Assembly (NCBI RefSeq): GCF_918741285.1
Contig: NZ_CAKKNC010000013.1
Location: 62,001-126,000 of the forward strand
From: Sphingobium sp. CECT 9361
Lineage (GTDB): Bacteria; Pseudomonadota; Alphaproteobacteria; Sphingomonadales; Sphingomonadaceae
Length of the DNA: 64,000 nt
Direction: 5' to 3'
A program made the translations under genes and the position numbers. How positions within the stretch are numbered: position 1 is the first letter of the stretch; each line of letters begins with the position of its first letter. The notes under the pieces are model-generated. The model ran no database searches. It was given only the letters and a program-made list of their open reading frames with translations, and was not told the origin of the DNA. Positions 16,605-22,834 of the stretch are shown piece after piece.

Positions 16605-16767
16605 AGCGCTCTCCGAGAAGCGAATTACTCGCAATAACAGTAACATGAACGTGCAATTTAATTGGTGGCGAAAGTTTAATTCACCCCAAAGGTTTAATCC
16701 GCACGCGCGAAAATTTGACTAGGGGCGCGGTCAGGAGGCGGCCGGCTGGGGACTTTTCGACCCCCCC
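16605..16767. other. AT-rich spacer before terS with TTTAAT repeats, possible packaging site
   Basis: No gene seen. The stretch has three TTTAAT motifs at about 12-18 base spacing (in 16657-16697) and is the most AT-rich part of the neighbourhood. It lies between the HNH endonuclease and TerS genes, where cos sites of HK97-like phages usually are. The assignment is inference from position. Confidence 0.3.
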
Positions 16768-17103
16768 CTACCTCTGTCGAGAGGCGGCCGATGCCCGCGC
16801 GCTTTCCTTGGCAGTCTTGGCCTTGTGGCAGTCGTTGCAGATGCCCTGCATGTTGAGCCTGTCGCCGGTCCCACCTTCGGCCAGCGGGGTAATGTGATCC
16901 GCTGTCGTGGATGCCGTCACGCGGTTCACTGCGAGGCATGGTCGACACAGCGGCTCTTCACGCAACACGATGATGCGCATCTGTTGATGCGCCCAGCCAT
17001 AGCCGCGAGCAGTTGTCTTGCGTTCCATGCTATGTGCCCAGGACTTCGGCTTGCCCGCAGGCTTGCCTATGCCAACCTTCACCTTGGGTGGACGGCTGGG
17101 CAT
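16768..17103 (-). CDS. HNH endonuclease
   Basis: 111 residues. Zinc-binding and catalytic pattern: CRPC, then ADHITPLAEGGTGDRLNMQGICNDCH-KAKT, matching the HNH His-Asn-His core. HNH proteins next to terminase assist cos cleavage and packaging in HK97-like phages. Basic N-terminus. The start overlaps the upstream small gene's stop. Confidence 0.88.
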   Translation of the reverse strand: MPSRPPKVKVGIGKPAGKPKSWAHSMERKTTARGYGWAHQQMRIIVLREEPLCRPCLAVNRVTASTTADHITPLAEGGTGDRLNMQGICNDCHKAKTAKESARASAASRQR

Positions 17104-17276
17104 CAGCCTCGACCACGGACCACAGCGCGTACCTCGTTGGCAATGCGCTCGGCCTCAGCGATCAGGCGATCGGCACGCTGCACACAGTGCGATGGCTCAC
17201 CGTAGTCGAATGCAAGCAAGTGCAGGTCAGATGCCAGTTGCTCAAGCCTACGTGAAGCGGGCAGGGCTGTCGGCAT
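17103..17276 (-). CDS. Small phage protein of unknown function
   Basis: 57 residues, MPTALPASRRLEQLAS onward. ATG at 17276 has a strong GGAGG six bases upstream, which decides the start over longer in-frame options. Predicted all-helical with a heptad-like C-terminus (RADRLIAEAERIANEVRAVV). Coupled to the HNH gene. Confidence 0.6.
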   Translation of the reverse strand: MPTALPASRRLEQLASDLHLLAFDYGEPSHCVQRADRLIAEAERIANEVRAVVRGRG

Positions 17277-17379
17277 CGATGACCTCCAGATACGACAACG
17301 CCCGCTCACCGTGTCTCGGTTGCGGGCGCAATTCCTATGCCGTGATATGTGCCACATACGGCACCCCCGATCAAGCGCT

Positions 17380-17985
17380 TTATCCAGTCCTGATATAGGG
17401 AATGACGCGCTCGGTCATGCACGCGACAGCCTGCAAGAACTCATCCCGTATCACTCCGGCATGCTTGCCCGAGCGTGGCACAATCTTCACCTTATGCGCG
17501 CCGTTCAAGATCCAGCGCTGCTCGCGACTGCCCCAGCGATCCATGGCCACCTGGGCATAGCTCTTGTCGTCCAGCGCCACGGCGCGCAGCGTATGAACCG
17601 TCGCGCCAATGCCGACCTCAGCGAACGACACATCGCCTGTAGCAAATAGTGCAGCCAGCAAGGGGCCATCACCACCACCACCGACATCATCGCGATTGAG
17701 CACCGAGCGAACAGGCGAGCGCTGGCCTGCCTCCCATGCGTTGCGATAGAAGCGCAGGGCGCGCAGTGTGTCGTCGCTGATGCCGGTTGCCTCGCGACGG
17801 GCCAGCTCCTCGAAATAGGGCTCTCGGCGATAAGCCTTGCCGATGGACACGGCAACCTTGCCCGGCTCGATGTCCACAATGTCCTGCATGGCATAGTTCG
17901 CGCGCAACTGCTGTTCAGGCGTTGGCGCTATTATGTCCTTCGGTGTCCGATCCGCGCGCTTTGCCGCATTCCGTCGACGTGCCAT
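17380..17985 (-). CDS. Phage protein of unknown function, possible late regulator
   Basis: 201 residues from ATG at 17985 (MARRRNAAKRADRTPKD), chosen because upstream in-frame ATGs overlap the preceding gene and AGGG/GGAG lies just before this ATG. Basic N-terminus, helical middle (EELARREATGISDDTLRALRFYRNAWEAG) and a C-terminal segment MDRWGSREQRWILNGAHKVKIVPRSG. The position at the end of the early operon, just before packaging genes, is where late regulators often sit, but no such family is recognised. Confidence 0.55.
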   Translation of the reverse strand: MARRRNAAKRADRTPKDIIAPTPEQQLRANYAMQDIVDIEPGKVAVSIGKAYRREPYFEELARREATGISDDTLRALRFYRNAWEAGQRSPVRSVLNRDDVGGGGDGPLLAALFATGDVSFAEVGIGATVHTLRAVALDDKSYAQVAMDRWGSREQRWILNGAHKVKIVPRSGKHAGVIRDEFLQAVACMTERVIPYIRTG

Positions 17986-18013
17986 TACCCTGTAACTCCG
18001 TTCTCTTCTTGTT

Positions 18014-18583
18014 CTACCTGTGTGTCGGGTGCAGCGCCAGCACCTGACCGACCATTTCCGTGACCTCGTGCCGCTGTTCATCCGTCAGTGGCTCAGGCTC
18101 CGGGCGCCATTCACGCTCATGCTTGAGCACGAGGAACTTCGCGCGCGACCAAAGCCAGTCCCTGCGGTTACGGCTGGGCGCCGCTGCTGCGATGATGTCG
18201 GCGACCGAGGGGAAGAACCGGGCCTCGCGGATCAGCTTCTGATAGGCGAAACGCAGATCGTGCAGCGGGATCGTCCGCAGGGTTTTCCAGTAGATCTCCA
18301 ACCTTGCCGCGGCTTCCGTGTCGGATGACTGGGCTTTCGGCAGCGCGATCGACAGCTCGCCCAGCATCTTGTTCACGTGACCGCGCTCCGGCAGCGGTGG
18401 CGGAGGTGCGGCAAGATATTCGCGCAGGGCATTGGCGCTAACCGGGCCGACGGCTGGCAGGTCGAGGATGTTGCCCGGCGTTTCAAGCAGATCCTGCAGC
18501 TTCTGAGGCAAGGATGGCGCGGACCATGGGATCTCGGATGTCGTCACGGTCTGATGGTCGGTTGTGGTGGCGAGGTGTCCCAT
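18014..18583 (-). CDS. Phage replication-region protein, hypothetical
   Basis: 189 residues if started at ATG 18583. That start gives a 101-base overlap with the upstream gene, so a later start such as TTG at about 18513 is possible. Contains a proline run (AAPPPPLPERG), then a helical domain LEIYWKTLRTIPLHDLRFAYQKLIREARFFPSVADI. Proteins with this helical region are frequent next to replication initiators in alphaproteobacterial prophages. Exact role unknown. Confidence 0.55.
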   Translation of the reverse strand: MGHLATTTDHQTVTTSEIPWSAPSLPQKLQDLLETPGNILDLPAVGPVSANALREYLAAPPPPLPERGHVNKMLGELSIALPKAQSSDTEAAARLEIYWKTLRTIPLHDLRFAYQKLIREARFFPSVADIIAAAAPSRNRRDWLWSRAKFLVLKHEREWRPEPEPLTDEQRHEVTEMVGQVLALHPTHR

Positions 18584-19079
18584 CTTCGTCAGCTTTCTCA
18601 ATCCATGTTCGAAATGCGGCTTGCCAGTCTTTCGACGTTCGGCCCTTGTCGGAGGCGTGATCGCGGAAGCGGCGAAGCTCCCGCTCGATCTTGCCCGGTG
18701 GCCATCCATCGACGATCTGCTGCGCCCGTGCTGTCAGGATGGGCTGCCAGTCATCCGGCAAGCGGGATGCGGCCCTCGTACGCGTGGGTGTTTCTCTCAC
18801 GGGGGTGTGGGTGGGGGTGGGTTTGTTGGAGGGGTCTGGGGAGGAAGAAAGGGAGGGGGCGGGAGAGGGGGTGACGGCGTCAATGTCCTGTGACTGTCCT
18901 GTGACTGTCCTGTGACTGTCACGCTCCCGGTCACGCTGACGACGTTTCCGTTCGGCGGCCTTCGCCCTGGCTTCATCCACTTGACCCTGCGCCTGCTCCA
19001 CAGCGTCCACCGCCATGATGATAGCCTCTATCGGCGCGCCCGCTTCTACCATGCGCCGCATCAGCGCTCCGATGCTCAC
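18483..19079 (-). CDS. Phage replication protein-like (initiator/loader type)
   Basis: 198 residues, GTG start at 19079 overlapping the RusA stop by four bases. N-terminal helix, a basic stretch KAAERKRRQRDRERDSHR, a Ser/Thr/Pro-rich linker and a C-terminal domain LPDDWQPI...ELRRFRDHASDKGRTSKDWQAAFRTWIEKA, typical of the C-terminal part of phage DnaT/replication-organiser proteins. Contains an 11-bp triple repeat in the basic region (18884-18916). Function inferred from domain and context. Confidence 0.6.
   Translation of the reverse strand: MSIGALMRRMVEAGAPIEAIIMAVDAVEQAQGQVDEARAKAAERKRRQRDRERDSHRTVTGQSQDIDAVTPSPAPSLSSSPDPSNKPTPTHTPVRETPTRTRAASRLPDDWQPILTARAQQIVDGWPPGKIERELRRFRDHASDKGRTSKDWQAAFRTWIEKADEDGTPRHHNRPSDRDDIRDPMVRAILASEAAGSA
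18884..18916. repeat. Three tandem copies of an 11-bp unit inside a coding region
   Basis: TGTCCTGTGAC occurs three times in perfect tandem (18884, 18895, 18906). Three units equal 33 bases, so the frame is kept. Gain or loss of a single unit would shift the frame of the replication-type gene. Confidence 0.9.
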
Positions 19080-19528
19080 AGCGTCACCACGATGCGTCCA
19101 GCCGGTACCGGCTCATGAAACAGGAACGTCAGATCGAAATGCGCATCATCGACCCTGATCGCATCGGCGACGCCATCAAGGATGCTCTTGCATGCGCCCT
19201 TCATCCCGTCCTGATCGCGACGGCGACGGTCCGGTGGATAGACGTCGATCAGGACACTGACCTTGCTGCCATCGGCGCTCCACTCCGGCACTAGCTTCGC
19301 TTCCAGTGCCAAGCCCCACGCCAGCTCTCGTTGCGCCTTCACGAGGCCGCTGTAGGCGCGCCAATGGTGACTCTGGCGGAAGTTCGGCCATACTTGCGGC
19401 GCAGGCCAAGGCATCACGATCGAATTGACCGGGGCAGCGAAGGGCGCTGGCATAACAGATGTCGCCCTGCGCTTGGCTGGGGCCTTTGCTGCCACACCGC
19501 ACAAAGGATGAAACCACCGCCGTTTCAT
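19076..19528 (-). CDS. RusA-like Holliday junction resolvase
   Basis: 150 residues. ATG at 19528 overlaps the upstream stop by four bases, though the internal start MPAPFAAPVNS would fit the family length better. RusA signature with metal-binding aspartates: VYPPDRRRRDQDGMKGACKSILDGVADAIRVDDAHF. Cuts branched DNA arising in phage replication and recombination. Confidence 0.85.
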   Translation of the reverse strand: MKRRWFHPLCGVAAKAPAKRRATSVMPAPFAAPVNSIVMPWPAPQVWPNFRQSHHWRAYSGLVKAQRELAWGLALEAKLVPEWSADGSKVSVLIDVYPPDRRRRDQDGMKGACKSILDGVADAIRVDDAHFDLTFLFHEPVPAGRIVVTL

Positions 19529-20046
19529 GCTCCGGCGCGAACCGACTGCTGCAACTGGCCGGTGACGTGGAACTTCTCCATGTCGACCTGGATCTGGCGC
19601 TCGATGATCGCGCGTGCATCGGCCGCATTCAGGCCCTTCGAATAGATCAGACGTTTGTAGTCATCCCGATATTCGATTGGGCACCACTGGTAATAATTGC
19701 GCAGGCGTGACGCGACAGCCCGGCGACGCGGTTCCGACCCTTTGGGCATCGCCGCATGTCCCACCTTGCCCAATCCAAGCGCACGCGCCTGTTCGCGCAA
19801 TACCGCCAAGCGCTCGGGGTTTGCCGCGAGCATGCGGCGCAGGCCATCATGGGCCTTGGCGAGGTTCTGTGCCTTGAACACCGGATCCGCGAAGTGCGCC
19901 TTCATGATCGCACGTGACTTGGCAATCCGGCTGGGGTTGCTGCCATTGGCCTTGCGCGAGCATGCCTGGCACAGTGTTGTCGTGCGCCGTGGGTGGTTCG
20001 TGCGCGGCGCTCCGCACGTCGAGCACGTGTATCCGGTGTCTGTCAT
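19525..20046 (-). CDS. Zinc-finger phage protein, hypothetical
   Basis: 173 residues. N-terminal zinc ribbon pattern CSTCGAPR...CQACSRKANG, a basic helical centre and a C-terminal region YYQWCPIEYRDDYKRLIYSKGLNAADARAIIE. Coupled by overlap with the genes on both sides. Similar proteins are common in sphingomonad prophages near recombination genes. No biochemical role is known to me; nucleic-acid binding is likely from the ribbon and basic charge. Confidence 0.6.
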   Translation of the reverse strand: MTDTGYTCSTCGAPRTNHPRRTTTLCQACSRKANGSNPSRIAKSRAIMKAHFADPVFKAQNLAKAHDGLRRMLAANPERLAVLREQARALGLGKVGHAAMPKGSEPRRRAVASRLRNYYQWCPIEYRDDYKRLIYSKGLNAADARAIIERQIQVDMEKFHVTGQLQQSVRAGA

Positions 20047-20222
20047 TGTGTCCTGCCCTGCAGTTCGGCCTTGATCTGCTGCGCCTTTGCCAGCGCGCGG
20101 CGCCGATCCTCATCATCACGGACCTTGCGCGCCTCTACCGCCACACGGCGACGCTCGCGCAGCGCGGTGGCTGCGGGATGACGCACATAGTGGCGATAGA
20201 GGTTGATGATCCGCGCACGCAT
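20043..20222 (-). CDS. Small basic phage protein
   Basis: 59 residues, [16 protein letters not shown] onward. ATG at 20222 overlaps the stop of the GapR-like gene and its own stop overlaps the next start (ATGA), so it fits the coupled operon exactly. Very basic, helical (VAVEARKVRDDEDRRRALAKAQ). No family recognised. Confidence 0.6.
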   Translation of the reverse strand: MRARIINLYRHYVRHPAATALRERRRVAVEARKVRDDEDRRRALAKAQQIKAELQGRTQ

Positions 20223-20464
20223 CAGTCGAGACCGAGCGCCGCCTTGTACGTCTCCAGAAGCGCTTCGGCTTCCTGACGCACATGGTTTTCCATCTTGCGG
20301 AGCCGGACGATCGCCTTGACGGTCTTCACGTCGTATCCGGTCGATTTAGCTTCGCCGTACGTGTCCTTAATATCGTCAGCGATGCCCTTCTTTTCCTCCT
20401 CCAGCCGCTCGATACGTTCGATCAGGAGGCGGAGTTGGTCGGCAGCTACATTTGGTTCTGACAT
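20222..20464 (-). CDS. GapR-like DUF2312 DNA-binding protein
   Basis: 80 residues, close to full length for DUF2312. Contains [21 protein letters not shown] and [20 protein letters not shown], the family core. GapR of Caulobacter forms a clamp around overtwisted DNA ahead of forks and RNA polymerases. A phage copy in a replication operon beside a DnaN homologue suggests support of phage replication or transcription; this is inference from the family. Confidence 0.85.
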   Translation of the reverse strand: MSEPNVAADQLRLLIERIERLEEEKKGIADDIKDTYGEAKSTGYDVKTVKAIVRLRKMENHVRQEAEALLETYKAALGLD

Positions 20465-20479
20465 GATAGTTCCTTTTGT

Positions 20480-20881
20480 TCAGCAGGCATCGATGAAGCG
20501 GAGTTGGCGCGGATCCGGCTGGACCTTCGCGCGCAGGGCGACTTCCACCATGCGCGCGGCGTCGGGCCACTGGTCGAGAGCGCGGCACATAAGGATCGAG
20601 GCTATCGCGCGATCGCCAGCGATCAGCGCGGCAATGCCATCCTCCAGATCACGGACGCACGGCTCCATGCCCGCTATCGCGTTTTCCGTGATCTCCTCTT
20701 CGTCAGGAGCTTCGCTGGGATCGATGTAACCCGCTACTGCGGCGCATTCTGCTGCATCTACGTCCACGTCGATATCGACCGTGTCATGCTCATCGATGAT
20801 GTTGAGCGCTGAGGATGGCAGCGCCTGAAGCTCCAGTGCATCCATGAGGGTGCGGACCGGGACGGATACGGTTTGCATCAT
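20480..20881 (-). CDS. Acidic phage protein of unknown function
   Basis: 133 residues, start ATG at 20881 (or the adjacent ATG 20878). The N-terminal half is very acidic (DEHDTVDIDVDVDAAE, EAPDEEEITENAIAG). The C-terminal half is helical with two cysteines. No motif recognised. Lies between the phage clamp and the GapR-like gene. Confidence 0.55.
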   Translation of the reverse strand: MMQTVSVPVRTLMDALELQALPSSALNIIDEHDTVDIDVDVDAAECAAVAGYIDPSEAPDEEEITENAIAGMEPCVRDLEDGIAALIAGDRAIASILMCRALDQWPDAARMVEVALRAKVQPDPRQLRFIDAC

Positions 20882-20891
20882 GATCGGACCC

Positions 20892-22061
20892 TCACGCGTT
20901 CATCGGCATAATGCCGCACAGGACACCTGGGCGATCATCACTGGAGAAGAGGAACAGATCCCGCGTACCCGCCATCGCGATGCGCAAGGTCGATGTGGTG
21001 CCGAATGCCTGTGCCACAGCCATTGCGAACTGGAAGTTGACGCCGATCGTCAGCGGTTCACCGACATAGTCACCCTCGATCGGCTCCACGGCGCGGCCAC
21101 CGTCCGATGCGGCACCTGAGGCTTCGCAATGATCGGGGCCGAGCTCTAGCCGCACCGCACGTGTCTTGCCATCGGACGCGGCGCCGGCGGCCCGAATGCA
21201 GCGAATGAACTCGGCGGACTGCACCGTCAGCACATTGTCATTCTCACGTCGCGGCAGCACCCGCTGATAATCCGGATATGTGCCGTCCACGAGCTTGGCG
21301 CTGAGCGTGGCATTCTTGTACGCGACGATGAACTGCGAGCCCGTGACGTTCACCGTGATCATCTCATCGGCCTTGGCGTCTCCCAATAGCTGCCCGATCA
21401 ACTTCACGCCCTTCGACGAGATGATGACGCCGCGCATCTCGTCAGCTTTGTCGGGCAGGCCACCCTGCACCTGCATCACGCGATGCCCATCGGTGGCAGC
21501 GGCGAACAGGCGGCCGTCTTGAACGTGCAGGAATACGCCGCACAGGTAGTAGCGCGTTTCTTCCGTGCTTTGCGCTACCCGCGCCGTCTCCAGCATGATC
21601 GCCAGCCGCTCGGCAGGCATGACAAATGCTGTCGTCTCACCGCGGGGTTTGCCCATCGGGAAGTCGTCTGCCCGAATCGTGGGCAGCTTGCGGCTGGAAC
21701 GACCCTGCCGGATCGTCATCGTCCCCGCGTCGAGCGTCACGTCGATCATGCCCGGGCGCATCGTATCGATGGCGCCGATCAGCCGGTCGGCCGGAACGGT
21801 CGTGTCCATATCCGCACCGAAGCATGCAAGGCCCTGCTCGAACCACGTGTCGAGATCGGTGCCCACGACCGTGAGCCAGCCGCTCTTTGCCATCAGGCGG
21901 AAGTTGGATAGGATCATGATCGTGTTTCGTGCCTCGATCACGGCATTGACCGAGCGGATTGCAGCCAGCAGCGCATCGCGATCAACGCGCAAGGTGGTGC
22001 GGTCAATCTGCCCGGTGGTATCGGCAGCAGCGGGTCGTTCAAGGGTATCGACGTCTGTCAT
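20892..22061 (-). CDS. Phage-encoded DNA polymerase III beta clamp homologue
   Basis: About 389 residues. ATG at 22061 (MTDVDTLERP) has AAAGGA at proper distance; the ATG at 22067 abuts it. Three-domain DnaN layout: N-terminal RVDRDALLAAIRSVNAVIEARNTI, middle FVMPAERLAIMLETARVAQSTEETRYYLCGVFLH, then ATDGHRVM and the C-terminal end VLCGIMPMNA, close to the host MPMR-type ending. A sliding clamp on a temperate phage could bind the host DnaE or divert host clamp users. The host dnaN is not in this window. Confidence 0.85.
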   Translation of the reverse strand: MTDVDTLERPAAADTTGQIDRTTLRVDRDALLAAIRSVNAVIEARNTIMILSNFRLMAKSGWLTVVGTDLDTWFEQGLACFGADMDTTVPADRLIGAIDTMRPGMIDVTLDAGTMTIRQGRSSRKLPTIRADDFPMGKPRGETTAFVMPAERLAIMLETARVAQSTEETRYYLCGVFLHVQDGRLFAAATDGHRVMQVQGGLPDKADEMRGVIISSKGVKLIGQLLGDAKADEMITVNVTGSQFIVAYKNATLSAKLVDGTYPDYQRVLPRRENDNVLTVQSAEFIRCIRAAGAASDGKTRAVRLELGPDHCEASGAASDGGRAVEPIEGDYVGEPLTIGVNFQFAMAVAQAFGTTSTLRIAMAGTRDLFLFSSDDRPGVLCGIMPMNA

Positions 22062-22072
22062 GGTCATTCCTT

Positions 22073-22834
22073 TCAATGGCGCAGGAAGGCGATGGTGCGG
22101 TCGGACTGCCAGCACAGTGCGCAGGTTGCGCAGCAGTCGGTTTTGTTGAGCTGGGAGGGGCAGACGATGTGCGGGGTCGGCTCGTCGCGCTCGATCGTCT
22201 CGGCGCCCAGGCTGTGGAAGCCAGCGCCTGAGAAGCGCAGGGCGAACCGGTCCCAGCCGTTCACCGCCATGTCGAGAAGCTGCGCACCGATCTCGCTCTC
22301 GGGCGGGTGTGCGGTGTATCCGAACACGTGAAGCGCCGGGAACTGGGTCAGGGCATCGCGCCAGAACTGCACATAGTCAGCGGAATAGAAGTCGCCCAAT
22401 ATGTGGATGCGCACGACGAAGCCGCCCGGGTGGCGCTTTTGTAGCGCCGCGAGCTCATCGTGCAGCTTGGCTTCGAACGCCTCGCCGCCAATGTGCCGGC
22501 GGGCATAGGGCATGTTGTTGCCGTAGCAGCTTGCCCACTGCTTGCAGGACGAAGGGCAGGTGGCGCACTCTTCAAGGGTCAGGGTGAAAATCCGGAAGCC
22601 CCTCCACTTCCCCTTCATGACCTTGCGGCCGATCTTGCGCTGGTTGAGCCCGTCGATCAGCACCCGTGGCGAGACGGACGCATGCACGACCGTCGAGGGG
22701 AACAGCGTGCGGGCCGTCTCCATGGCGGAGTGACCCGGCATCAACACTACACCGCCGCGGCGCCCGACCGGCTTGGCGATACGGTGCTGGCTTCCGCCAT
22801 AGGCCCGTACAGGATGCTTGCGCGCGGCCGTCAC
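22073..22834 (-). CDS. GP88-like phage protein, cysteine-rich
   Basis: 253 residues, GTG start at 22834 overlapping the upstream stop (GTGA). Contains CATCPSSCKQWASCYGNNMPYARR, GGFVVRIHILGDFYSADYVQFW and a C-terminal CPSQLNKTDCCATCALCW, the pattern I associate with mycobacteriophage gp88-like proteins. The clustered cysteines suggest metal or Fe-S binding. No activity is established to my knowledge. Confidence 0.7.
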   Translation of the reverse strand: MTAARKHPVRAYGGSQHRIAKPVGRRGGVVLMPGHSAMETARTLFPSTVVHASVSPRVLIDGLNQRKIGRKVMKGKWRGFRIFTLTLEECATCPSSCKQWASCYGNNMPYARRHIGGEAFEAKLHDELAALQKRHPGGFVVRIHILGDFYSADYVQFWRDALTQFPALHVFGYTAHPPESEIGAQLLDMAVNGWDRFALRFSGAGFHSLGAETIERDEPTPHIVCPSQLNKTDCCATCALCWQSDRTIAFLRH

